A DNA stretch of 64,000 nucleotides from contig NZ_JAUSXM010000001.1 of assembly GCF_030815985.1 (NCBI RefSeq), positions 6,944,001 to 7,008,000 of the forward strand. Direction: 5' to 3'. Numbering within the stretch: position 1 is the first letter of the stretch; each line of letters opens with the position of its first letter. A program made the position numbers and the translations under genes. The notes below the pieces were generated by a model. The model worked only from the letters and a program-made list of their open reading frames with translations, was not told the origin of the DNA and made no database searches. The DNA is from Paenibacillus sp. W2I17 (GTDB lineage Bacteria > Bacillota > Bacilli > Paenibacillales > Paenibacillaceae). Positions 43,120 through 51,102 of this stretch are shown here, one piece after another.

Positions 43120-43848
43120 ATGATCAACGTCACCATTTGGAATGAATTTGTCCATGAGAAAATTCACGATGAAGTAAGGGAAGTCTACCCGGATGGTCTG
43201 CATCGAGCACTGGCTGACGGACTTGGCGGCGAAGGCTTTGCTATTCGTACAGCTACACTGGATCAGCCTGAACACGGATTAAGTGATGAAGTGCTGAATT
43301 CCACAGATGTGCTTATATGGTGGGGACATATGGCACATGATCGCGTAAGCGATGAGATCTCACAGAAGGTCGCGCAGCGAGTGCTGAACGGCATGGGGAT
43401 GATTGTGCTCCATTCAGGTCATTTCTCCAAACCATTCAAAGCGCTGATGGGAACCAGCTGCGATCTGAAATGGCGTGTAGCTGACGAGCAGGAAATTGTA
43501 TGGTGTGTTAACCCATCTCATCCGATTGCGGATGGCATCGAGGGCAAGATTGTATTGGAAAAAGAAGAGATGTACGGTGAATTCTTCGATATTCCAGTAC
43601 CGGATGAACTGGTGTTTGTAAGTAACTTCCAGGGTGGGGAAGTATTCCGGAGTGGATGTACGTTCCGGCGTGGTGAAGGTAAAATCTTTTATTTCCGACC
43701 AGGTCATGAGACGTATCCGACCTATTACAAGCCGGAAATATTAAGAGTGATCAGCAACGCAGTGAAATGGGCATATCCTGCCCGCAGCTTTAAGCCGGAA
43801 TTTGGCAAGAGTGAACCTGTAAGACCATTTGGTGGCGTGCTGGTCTAA
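43120..43848 (+). CDS. ThuA domain protein
   Basis: About 242 residues, ATG at 43120 with AGGGGG about 9 bases upstream. ThuA-like fold related to class I glutamine amidotransferases: [67 protein letters not shown] and [17 protein letters not shown]. ThuA proteins work with ThuB-type dehydrogenases in sugar use, including 3-keto-glycoside metabolism. The operon ends here at a strong terminator. Confidence 0.9.
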   Translation: MINVTIWNEFVHEKIHDEVREVYPDGLHRALADGLGGEGFAIRTATLDQPEHGLSDEVLNSTDVLIWWGHMAHDRVSDEISQKVAQRVLNGMGMIVLHSGHFSKPFKALMGTSCDLKWRVADEQEIVWCVNPSHPIADGIEGKIVLEKEEMYGEFFDIPVPDELVFVSNFQGGEVFRSGCTFRRGEGKIFYFRPGHETYPTYYKPEILRVISNAVKWAYPARSFKPEFGKSEPVRPFGGVLV

Positions 43849-43889
43849 TTCACTAACTCAATCGTGAAATGGAAATTATACGTTTTATT

Positions 43890-43946
43890 CAAAAAGAACC
43901 CTTCTCCGAGTCAATGATGACTGTGGCAGTTGGGTTCTTTTTGGGT
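43890..43946 (+). terminator. intrinsic terminator of ThuA operon
   Basis: AAAAAGAACCC pairs with GGGTTCTTTTTG across a loop that holds smaller stems. Confidence 0.85.
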
Positions 43947-44158
43947 AAGATAGTACTATGGGGAAGTTATACGATATTTCCCATGGTTACGACGCAACGT
44001 GTAATGTATACTGGGATGTATGATCCATTTTGGATGTTATGCTTCTAAAATTTAAACTTTTTAGTTGCAGGCGTTTTCTTTGAAGCTTAAATATGTTAAT
44101 ATGAAATATACTAACAAAATGTAAGTTGATTTGAGTGATCTCTAAAGAGGTGATTAAT

Positions 44159-44476
44159 GTGGAAGGTCAAGACTTGCGGATGTGTCCGCGTTTTGAGACG
44201 GCGTTTTCTTTTTTGGGCAAGCGCTGGAATGGTTTAATTATTCAAACGTTGATGAGTGGTTCGAAGCGATTCAAGGATATCTCCAATCTGATTCCATCCA
44301 TGAGTGATAAGATGTTATCCGAACGGATGAAAGATCTGGAGAGTGAAGGTATTCTGGTTCGTCACGTCTATCCCGAGACGCCAGTTCGTATTGAATATGA
44401 ACTGACGGATAAAGGTAGAGCGCTCCAGCCTGTCATGAATCAAATTCAAGACTGGGCTGAGCAGTGGGTTGACTAA
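44159..44476 (+). CDS. HxlR family transcriptional regulator
   Basis: About 105 residues, winged-helix HxlR/MarR-like: CPRFETAFSFLGKRWNGLII at the start, FKDISNLIPSMSDKMLSERM as recognition helix, and VRIEYELTDKGRALQPVMNQ for the wing and dimer helix. The N-terminal Cys (MCPRF) is typical of redox or electrophile-sensing members such as HypR/YodB. The GTG at 44159 is chosen because AAAGAGGTG lies 6 bases upstream. It is a lone gene with its own terminator; the target is unknown. Confidence 0.92.
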   Translation: MEGQDLRMCPRFETAFSFLGKRWNGLIIQTLMSGSKRFKDISNLIPSMSDKMLSERMKDLESEGILVRHVYPETPVRIEYELTDKGRALQPVMNQIQDWAEQWVD

Positions 44477-44517
44477 CGTATAAGCATCACCCACTTTTGT
44501 TGCATGAATGACATAGA

Positions 44518-44549
44518 CTCCTGATTTCCGTGGAAATCAGGGGTTTTTG
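44518..44549 (+). terminator. intrinsic terminator after hxlR-type gene
   Basis: Perfect CCTGATTTCC-GT-GGAAATCAGG hairpin followed by GGTTTTTG. Confidence 0.85.
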
Positions 44550-44667
44550 TCTTAAGTATTAGGTGGATCGGCGTTTTTCTCCTGGGCTATGCACATGTTG
44601 TCATGAGTTGTAGTATAATCTATAGAAAATGGCCACAGACGGCCGGAGCGAAGGAGGCCCACTTGTC

Positions 44668-45399
44668 ATGAGAGAAGAAAGCTTATCCCTTGAAGTACGC
44701 TACGGCAAAGAAGATATTGCAGAACTTGAGAGCGCATCCATTCAGGTCCATCTAATTTATAAAAAAGCTGCGGAGTTGTTTAAGCGCACAGCATATTCCC
44801 GTTCAGTTAAGGATGATCTTGCCGAAGTGAATACGCATTCTGTGAACAGCGATGGTCCGAGATTAGCTCCGGCGGTGCTGCAAAAATGGATTCAAACGTC
44901 CAGGGGCTGGAAGTGTATCGGATGTGAGCTGGGACAACCTGATTCAACGACTTCTCAGATGGAAGAAACCATCCATGGGAAGCGGTTGGTTCTGGATGTG
45001 GGAGAAGGTCGGCTGGTTCAGGCAGAAATGCTGATTCAGGCGGTTGTTTGGTCACAATATGAGAAGATTCGAATGTTTGCACCATGGCTTGGTGATGAAC
45101 CCTTTTACAGCGTGCAGGAACTGGATGTCATTGCCCGTTATATTGTGCCTACCTATTTCTCGGAACGACCTTTGCATGAGCAAGGCAAGGTATTCAAGGT
45201 ACATCAACAATATGGGCAGATTCCGTTGTATCAGGAGTATGTAGACGCACCTTCATGCTGCGTGCAGGTGGACGGTGGATTGCTTGAAGGGCGATTGCTG
45301 ACAGGTGTTTACGTATCTGAGGAGCAGTTCTTCGGGCTTAATCCATATCTGAAAGATGGCGATGGAGGACGGACATACATGCAGGCTTGTGTCCAGTGA
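44668..45399 (+). CDS. hypothetical cytoplasmic protein
   Basis: About 243 residues, ATG at 44668 with AAGGAGG 10 bases upstream. No signal peptide or membrane helix. There is an N-terminal amphipathic helical part (IQVHLIYKKAAELFKRTAYS) and a centre with WKCIGCELGQ (CxxC). The C-terminal part is rich in aromatic residues (PWLGDEPFYSVQELDVIARY, HQQYGQIPLYQEYVDAP, CCVQVDGGLLEG). No family is recognised. It lies between two terminators, so it is a single gene. Confidence 0.7.
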   Translation: MREESLSLEVRYGKEDIAELESASIQVHLIYKKAAELFKRTAYSRSVKDDLAEVNTHSVNSDGPRLAPAVLQKWIQTSRGWKCIGCELGQPDSTTSQMEETIHGKRLVLDVGEGRLVQAEMLIQAVVWSQYEKIRMFAPWLGDEPFYSVQELDVIARYIVPTYFSERPLHEQGKVFKVHQQYGQIPLYQEYVDAPSCCVQVDGGLLEGRLLTGVYVSEEQFFGLNPYLKDGDGGRTYMQACVQ

Positions 45400-45435
45400 T
45401 AACGTAACCAATTAGAACATAAAAATGAATTAGAT

Positions 45436-45468
45436 TGGGGAGCCTGTGTGCAGGCTCTCTTTCTTGTA
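45436..45468 (+). terminator. intrinsic terminator
   Basis: GAGCCTG-TGTG-CAGGCTC followed by TCTTTCTT. Confidence 0.75.
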
Positions 45469-45596
45469 CAAGCCCTATTTGGAGGGGACAGCATTTAAAA
45501 GTAACGGCTTTGACACTTTTTTTTGCCGAAGGTTGTGCCATAATAGAGGTTATGGACAACAGGGTGAATGATTTTACGCAGGGTGGTGTTACCTAC

Positions 45597-46310
45597 ATGA
45601 TGAAGAAAATCCCCGGTTACATAGGTGTATGTTTGCTCCTACTGGCGATCTTGGCTGGTTGTAGTGAGACACAGCCTTCTGAGCAGCCAATTGTCAAAGA
45701 AACAGAAACAGCGAATACAATCACAGTGGCTGTAGATGGCAGTACGTTTTTGCCTGATGCGACAAAGTCCATTAAGCGAGATTTTAGTGAGGGTTTGACA
45801 CTCAAAAAAGCATTACTCAATAGCGGACTGGTTGATTTTACGGCAGATGGCAAACGGATTCAATCCGTCGGTGAAGTTTCTCTGGATTCTTCGCTTAGCT
45901 GGGCTGTCAAATTGAATGGCAAGGATATTGAACAGGAAGATTGGGACATGGAACTTCATGCCAAAGATGAAGTGATCATTTACGTGAAAGCCGCTGACAG
46001 TGGGGGGGATGGCGTTGCATATCAGACAACGTTACTCAAGGTTAGCGGTGGAAACATTATGCCAACCCTTAATCGTCAATATGCCGGCGTCTACGTTCAA
46101 GAGTGCACAGTTCGTGATGTGTTGAAGTCCAGCGGCATTGTAAGAATGTCGGAGAATAACAAATTTGTCGTTTCGGTCGAGAATGTCACGCCTCGTATGA
46201 ATGAGCGGTGGGTCATTATGGTGAATGACAAAGAATTAATGGAAAATGGTCTGGACATGAAATTGAATCCACGTGATGCGGTTAAGCTTGAATTAACCAA
46301 TGCATCCTAA
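45597..46310 (+). CDS. lipoprotein with two DUF4430-like domains
   Basis: About 237 residues. The lipoprotein signal ends in ILAGCSET (Cys near residue 22). Two similar strand-rich halves follow: TLKKALLNSGLVDFTADGKR then SLSWAVKLNGKDIEQEDWDM, and TVRDVLKSSGIVRMSENNKF then MNERWVIMVNDKELMENGLD. These fit the DUF4430 repeat (transcobalamin-like/competence-associated surface domain) arranged in tandem. It should lie on the outer membrane face. GGGTGGTG is the ribosome site. Ligand unknown. Confidence 0.75.
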   Translation: MMKKIPGYIGVCLLLLAILAGCSETQPSEQPIVKETETANTITVAVDGSTFLPDATKSIKRDFSEGLTLKKALLNSGLVDFTADGKRIQSVGEVSLDSSLSWAVKLNGKDIEQEDWDMELHAKDEVIIYVKAADSGGDGVAYQTTLLKVSGGNIMPTLNRQYAGVYVQECTVRDVLKSSGIVRMSENNKFVVSVENVTPRMNERWVIMVNDKELMENGLDMKLNPRDAVKLELTNAS

Positions 46311-46315
46311 GTATA

Positions 46316-46360
46316 CCAAGAAGCCCAATCTCTTTTTAGAGAACTGGGCTTTTTTCATTA
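46316..46360. terminator. bidirectional terminator
   Basis: AGAAGCCCA pairs with TGGGCTTTTTT around an inner TCTC/GAGA stem; it lies between convergent genes. Confidence 0.8.
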
Positions 46361-46396
46361 AATATATAAACAAGATCCGATCAGCATAGTCAAATA

Positions 46397-47113
46397 TTAA
46401 ATACGACAGATCTCGTTCGGGCAAAGCTCACAGTGACAGATTCCTTGCAGCATCTTCAGATCTTTGATGACAATCATGCCATTGTCATATTCAATCCCAT
46501 CTTTCTTACGCAGGTCGCTTAACATGCGGTTTACACTTTCACGAGTGGCTCCAATCATATTGGACAGGTCCGTGTGGGTAATTTTTTTGTGAATAATGAC
46601 ATGCTCTCCATGAGGCTCACCATACGAATTCGACAACCGAATGAGGGTGGAGCAAAGTGCACCCGGTTTGCCATATAACATGAGATCCCGGAATTTGGTC
46701 TGTGTCAACCGGTGGTGGATGCCCATCCATTTCATAAAATCGATCGCGAAGTCACAATGCTGGCAGATTAACATTTCCAGGTCTTTATGTTCCAGTACAC
46801 CGATCTCACTGTCCTCCAATACTTCCGCTGAGAAGCTGTGTTTAGAGCCAAAGAAGGGATCAGCCTGCCCAATCATATCACCGGATTGATACATGTACAT
46901 GATCAGTTCCTTGCCTTCATCCGTGGATTTGGTGATCTGGGCACGGCCCCGTTTCATATAATAAAGTTTGTCAGAGATGTCGCCTTCCCAGTACAGATGT
47001 GTACCTTCCGGATAGGTTCTATCTTTCATGGTAACCAGCAGATGGTTGAAATTTGCTTCCGAGAAACAGTTAGTATTACCGCGCTTTTCCAGTACAGTTG
47101 TTAGTTCTCTCAT
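46397..47113 (-). CDS. fnr: Fnr, anaerobic regulator of the Crp/Fnr family
   Basis: 238 residues. The N-terminal cyclic-nucleotide-like fold (EGTHLYWEGDISDKLYYMKR) is followed by a dimer helix and a winged HTH (THTDLSNMIGATRESVNRML, a Crp/Fnr recognition helix with E-S-xx-R). The C-terminus GICHCELCPNEICRI has Cys 226, 228, 231 and 236, where Bacillus-type Fnr binds an oxygen-labile 4Fe-4S cluster. It lies beside adhE and pflBA, whose promoters carry TGTGA-N6-TCACA boxes placed for class II activation, so it probably turns on fermentation without oxygen. A similar box at 47330 lies between fnr and adhE. Confidence 0.93.
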   Translation of the reverse strand: MRELTTVLEKRGNTNCFSEANFNHLLVTMKDRTYPEGTHLYWEGDISDKLYYMKRGRAQITKSTDEGKELIMYMYQSGDMIGQADPFFGSKHSFSAEVLEDSEIGVLEHKDLEMLICQHCDFAIDFMKWMGIHHRLTQTKFRDLMLYGKPGALCSTLIRLSNSYGEPHGEHVIIHKKITHTDLSNMIGATRESVNRMLSDLRKKDGIEYDNGMIVIKDLKMLQGICHCELCPNEICRI

Positions 47114-47329
47114 AAGTCTATCTCCCCTTTATGTCCATCGGACGACCTTCTGTAGTAAGCAGTAGCCTCCGAGGTTCGCCGCAAACCGTTGCCGTCCTGA
47201 TCAGGGTCATCTCGGCCGGGAGGAAGGACGGTACAAATTGCGGTGGTTCAATTTTTAAGTTCAGTATATACCTAATCTTACCGTTTGAGGGGGAAGGAAA
47301 GGGGGCAAAAATGACGAAATTTCAAACAT

Positions 47330-47345
47330 TGTGATAAAATTCACT
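47330..47345. promoter_or_regulatory. FNR/Rex-like box between fnr and adhE
   Basis: TGTGATAAAATTCACT matches TGTGA-N6-TCACA in 9 of 10 positions, and also TTGTGA-N-TTCAC of Rex sites. No well-placed -10 follows in either direction at the class II distance, so it may act as a second or repressing site. Confidence 0.5.
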
Positions 47346-47446
47346 TTTAATGGAGAGGATGAATTTTACAGCCCTATATTTTAAATAGGAAGTGAAAATG
47401 GTCGTATGAAGGACACTACAAAACTTAAATTAAATTTGTTATACTT

Positions 47447-47462
47447 TGTGAAAAAAATCACA
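47447..47462 (+). promoter_or_regulatory. FNR box of the adhE promoter
   Basis: Perfect TGTGA-N6-TCACA centred at 47454.5. TACGAT with extended TGT lies at 47484-47489, exactly where a -10 belongs when the box is centred at -41.5, giving a start near 47496. Confidence 0.8.
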
Positions 47463-47543
47463 TAATTAAGTTTATTGTCATGTTACGATGTGAATGTAAA
47501 CGAGAGAGACAAACTAATACGAACCTTTAGGAGGATGAGGGAG

Positions 47544-50156
47544 ATGGCTGTAAAGAACGAAGTCGCCCCAGCAAAAGAACCGACAGCAGGTCAGTATATT
47601 CAAACGTTAATCGACAAAGCGAATAAAGCACACGCCGCATTCATGAAGATGGACCAAAAGCAGATTGACCGGATTGTGCAAGCGATGGCACTTGCGGGTC
47701 TGGATAAACACATGATGCTCGCCAAGATGGCCGTAGAAGAAACAGGCCGCGGAGTGTATGAGGATAAAATCACCAAAAATATATTTGCAACAGAATATGT
47801 GTACCACAGCATCAAGTATGACAAAACCGTAGGTGTGATTGAAGATAACGAGTATGAGAGCTTCCAGAAAATTGCGGAGCCGGTCGGTATTATTATGGGG
47901 ATTACCCCGGTTACGAATCCAACATCAACAACGATGTTTAAAGCACTGATCTCCATTAAGACGCGTAACCCAATCATCTTTGGTTTCCACCCATCTGCAC
48001 AGAATTGTAGCCGGGAAGCTGCCAAAATCCTGCTGGAAGCGGCTGTGAAACATGGTGCACCAGCGGATTGTATTCAGTGGATTGATGATCCTTCCATGGA
48101 TCGTACAAACGAACTGATGAATCACAATGATGTGGCTCTCATTCTGGCAACAGGCGGATCAGGCATGGTACGTGCAGCGTACAGCTGTGGTAAACCTGCA
48201 CTGGGCGTAGGACCGGGTAACGTACCTTGCTTTATCGAGAAAAGCGCAGATATCAATCAGGCAGTGACGGATTTGATCCTGTCCAAATCTTTCGATAACG
48301 GCATGATCTGTGCTTCTGAACAAGCGGTCATCATTGAAGAACCGATCTTTGATCAAGTGAAGAAAAAAATGATTGCAAATGGCTGTTACTTTGTTAACAA
48401 AGATGAAGCAGCAAAATTGACAGCAGGTGCGATTAATGCCGAGAAATGTGCGGTGAACCCGGCGATTGTTGGTCAATCTGCGGTGAGTATTGCGAAGTTG
48501 TGCGGTATTGAAGTTCCGGCAGGCACCAAAATTCTCGTGGCCGAGATTGAAGGGGTAGGTACCAAATTCCCATTGTCGGCTGAGAAATTAAGCCCGGTAC
48601 TGGCTTGTTACAAAGTTAAAACGGCAGCAGAGGGAATTGAACGTGCAGCAGAAGTGGTTGCTTTTGGCGGCATGGGTCACTCCTCGGTTATCCACTCCAC
48701 AAATGAAGAAGTGATTGGCAAATTCGCAGATCGTCTGCAAACCGGACGGATTATTGTGAACTCGCCATCCACACACGGTGCCATCGGTGATATCTACAAC
48801 ACAAACATGCCGTCATTGACACTGGGATGCGGATCATACGGACGTAACTCGACTTCTTCCAACGTAACCGCTGTGAACTTAATCAATGTGAAAAGGGTGG
48901 CTCGCCGTACCGTGAATATGCAATGGTTCAAAGTGCCGAACAAAGTCTACTTCGAAAAAGGCGCAACGCAGTATCTTGCCAAAATGCCTGACATCACACG
49001 TGTTGCGATTATTACGGATGCCATGATGGTTAAGCTTGGATATGTTGAAAAGGTAGAACACTATCTGCGTCAACGCCAAATGCCGGTAGCAATCGAAGTA
49101 TTCTCCGATGTTGAGCCAGATCCATCCACAACAACGGTAGATCGTGGAACCGAAATGATGCGCCGCTTCCAACCAGACTGCATTATCGCACTTGGCGGTG
49201 GATCACCGATGGATGCTGCCAAAGCCATGTGGTTGTTCTATGAATATCCGGACACGGACTTCAACGATCTGAAACAGAAATTCATGGATATCCGCAAACG
49301 GATCTACAAATATCCACGTCTCGGCGTAAAAGCGAAATTTGTAGCGATCCCAACCACATCGGGTACAGGTTCTGAAGTGACATCGTTCGCGGTTATCACA
49401 GATAAAAATCAAGGTAACACCAAATATCCATTGGCCGACTATGAGCTGACTCCAGACGTAGCGATTGTCGATCCGGAGTTTGTATACTCCCTACCTAGAA
49501 CAGCCGTTGCCGATACAGGTATGGACGTACTGACTCATGCGATTGAAGCTTATGTATCTGTTATGGCAAATGATTACACGGATGGACTTGCGATTAAAGC
49601 AATCCAACTGGTATTCCAATACCTGGAGCAATCTGCGCTGCAAGGCGACAAACTGGCACGTGAGAAAATGCATAATGCTTCCACGATTGCAGGTATGGCG
49701 TTTGCCAACGCATTCCTGGGCATTAACCACAGCTTGGCGCACAAATGGGGCGGTCAGTATCACACCGCACACGGACGCACCAATGCAATCCTGATGCCGC
49801 ACGTTATTCGCTACAACGCGAAAAAACCGACCAAATTTGCATCGTTCCCGAAATATTCGCACTTTGTAGCGGATGAGCGGTATGCCGAAATCGCCCGCAT
49901 ACTGGGATTGCCTGCTCGTACGACAGAAGAAGGCGTTACCAGTCTCATCAATGCCATCCGTAACCTGAACAAAATCTTGGGCATTGAAGAATCGTTCCAG
50001 GAAATCGGATTTGATGCCAAAGACTTTGAAGCACATGTAGATTATCTGGCAGACCGTGCCTTCGAAGACCAATGTACAACCGCCAATCCGAAGTTGCCGC
50101 TGGTAACTGAACTGGCTGATGTATACCGCAACGCTTTCTACGGAAAGTTTGAATAA
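47544..50156 (+). CDS. adhE: bifunctional acetaldehyde-CoA/alcohol dehydrogenase
   Basis: 870 residues, full length for AdhE. The N-terminal CoA-dependent aldehyde dehydrogenase has [31 protein letters not shown] and the catalytic Cys256 in [12 protein letters not shown]. The linker lies near 440-455. The C-terminal iron alcohol dehydrogenase has [32 protein letters not shown] and metal ligands around [29 protein letters not shown] and HTAHGRTNA. It turns acetyl-CoA into ethanol and regenerates NAD+. ATG at 47544; GGAGG lies 9 bases upstream. FNR-dependent promoter as described. Confidence 0.97.
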   Translation: MAVKNEVAPAKEPTAGQYIQTLIDKANKAHAAFMKMDQKQIDRIVQAMALAGLDKHMMLAKMAVEETGRGVYEDKITKNIFATEYVYHSIKYDKTVGVIEDNEYESFQKIAEPVGIIMGITPVTNPTSTTMFKALISIKTRNPIIFGFHPSAQNCSREAAKILLEAAVKHGAPADCIQWIDDPSMDRTNELMNHNDVALILATGGSGMVRAAYSCGKPALGVGPGNVPCFIEKSADINQAVTDLILSKSFDNGMICASEQAVIIEEPIFDQVKKKMIANGCYFVNKDEAAKLTAGAINAEKCAVNPAIVGQSAVSIAKLCGIEVPAGTKILVAEIEGVGTKFPLSAEKLSPVLACYKVKTAAEGIERAAEVVAFGGMGHSSVIHSTNEEVIGKFADRLQTGRIIVNSPSTHGAIGDIYNTNMPSLTLGCGSYGRNSTSSNVTAVNLINVKRVARRTVNMQWFKVPNKVYFEKGATQYLAKMPDITRVAIITDAMMVKLGYVEKVEHYLRQRQMPVAIEVFSDVEPDPSTTTVDRGTEMMRRFQPDCIIALGGGSPMDAAKAMWLFYEYPDTDFNDLKQKFMDIRKRIYKYPRLGVKAKFVAIPTTSGTGSEVTSFAVITDKNQGNTKYPLADYELTPDVAIVDPEFVYSLPRTAVADTGMDVLTHAIEAYVSVMANDYTDGLAIKAIQLVFQYLEQSALQGDKLAREKMHNASTIAGMAFANAFLGINHSLAHKWGGQYHTAHGRTNAILMPHVIRYNAKKPTKFASFPKYSHFVADERYAEIARILGLPARTTEEGVTSLINAIRNLNKILGIEESFQEIGFDAKDFEAHVDYLADRAFEDQCTTANPKLPLVTELADVYRNAFYGKFE

Positions 50157-50185
50157 TAAATCTAGAACGAAGCGTGCCTTACGGC

Positions 50186-50226
50186 AAGAAGATCAGGGTT
50201 CCCCGAGAGGGGAGCCCCGATTGCCG
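50186..50226 (+). terminator. hairpin after adhE, probable terminator
   Basis: ATCAGGGTTCCCC-GAGA-GGGGAGCCCCGAT, strong stem with two wobble or mismatched positions, followed by a weak TCTTTC. It also marks the left border of the repeat array. Confidence 0.6.
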
Positions 50227-50230
50227 TCTT

Positions 50231-50688
50231 TCACACAATAACGAGAGGGCAGAAAAACAGAAGAGCGAAGCACCTGTTTTTCAGGATTTACTTTAAGATT
50301 TGGTTTGCTCCGAGCATAGAGGAGCAATGGTTCTTAAAGAGGTTACACGGAATCCGTGATGTGGCTGTTTGGGCCAGATGTTCACACAATAACGAAGAGG
50401 GCAGAAAAACAGAAGAGCGAAGCACCTGTTTTTCAGGATTCAATCTAAGATTTGATTTGCTCCGAGCATAGAGGAGCAAAGGGTTCTAGAGAGGTTACAC
50501 GGAATCCGTGACGTGGCTGTTTGAGCCAGGTGGTCACACAATAACGAAGAGGGCAGAAAAACAGAAGAGCGAAGCACCTGTTTTTCAGGGTTTATTTTAA
50601 GATTTGGTTTGCTGCTCCGAGGATAGAGGAGCAACGGGTTCTAGAAAGGTTACACGGAATCCGTGATGTGACCGTTTGAGCCAGATGT
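50231..50688 (+). repeat. three tandem units related to the hairpin element
   Basis: Units start with TCACACAATAACG at 50231, 50382 and 50534 (periods 151 and 152). Each has GAGGGCAGAAAAACAGAAGA, CCTGTTTTTCAGG (hairpin), GCTCC/GGAGC around GAGCATAGA, and CACGGAATCCGTG, and ends with GCTGTTTGGGCCAGATG-like sequence. They share the 5' block GRAGAGGGCAGAAAAAC and GCGAAGC with the main element but have a different inner hairpin. The fourth unit (50688) is a canonical copy. Units are about 90 percent alike by eye. Frames on the minus strand that span the units are repeat shadows. Confidence 0.85.
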
Positions 50689-50838
50689 TCACACAATAAC
50701 GGAGAGGGCAGAAAAAACTGAAGAAGCGGAGCGTTCGCCTTTATCCCCGGATTTTACCCTTTGAAATATAAAATTGAAAAAATCCGGGGATAACAGCGAT
50801 CGGAAGTTGTTCTGCCCGCGCAGTGGCTAAGTGTGAAA
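50688..50838 (+). repeat. structured hairpin element, copy E
   Basis: The outer stem TTCACAC pairs with GTGTGAA, where copies B and D have TTTACAC/GTGTAAA: both arms changed together. The middle stem GGCAGAA pairs with TTCTGCC. The inner stem TTATCCCCGGATTTT pairs with AAAATCCGGGGATAA. The blocks CTGAAGAAGCGGAGCGTTCG and CAGCGATCGGAAG are conserved. It ends about 55 bases before the FNR box of the pflB promoter, so it lies outside the predicted pflB transcript. Confidence 0.88.
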
Positions 50839-50893
50839 CTAAATAGGGTTTAATGGGACACAGCGCAGGTGGAGTGAGTTAGTTCACTGGCTT

Positions 50894-50909
50894 TGTGACA
50901 AAAATCACA
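50894..50909 (+). promoter_or_regulatory. FNR box of the pflB promoter
   Basis: Perfect TGTGA-N6-TCACA centred at 50901.5, with TATACT at 50931-50936, exactly 29.5 bases from the centre to the hexamer start, as in class II promoters. Predicted transcript start near 50943. Confidence 0.85.
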
Positions 50910-51003
50910 GATGATGAAAGCCCCAAGTCGTATACTGAAAATGTAAGAAAAACATTCATCCCGCGGTTCCGGTTCCCAAGTAGAGAGAACATGTTCCGGT
51001 TTA

Positions 51004-51019
51004 TGTGAAACAATTCACA
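51004..51019. promoter_or_regulatory. second FNR- or Rex-like site upstream of pflB
   Basis: TGTGAAACAATTCACA fits both TGTGA-N6-TCACA and the Rex pattern TGTGAA-N4-TTCACA. It lies about 60 bases after the predicted start, where a bound Rex could block elongation when NADH is low. Confidence 0.6.
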
Positions 51020-51102
51020 TTAATCGCGGCTCTGGGCACACAATGCTACGAATGAAGCAAGATGTTATGTGTCCAGAAATCCAAATTAGTGGAGGGATTA
51101 CG

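Noticed and set aside
50288..50634. Two similar 63-64 residue proteins on the minus strand
   Set aside because: They are translations of the tandem repeat units, have no ribosome sites and look alike only because the DNA repeats.
50231..50838. CRISPR array
   Set aside because: Units are about 151 bases long and nearly identical throughout, with no short repeat-spacer alternation and no cas genes nearby.
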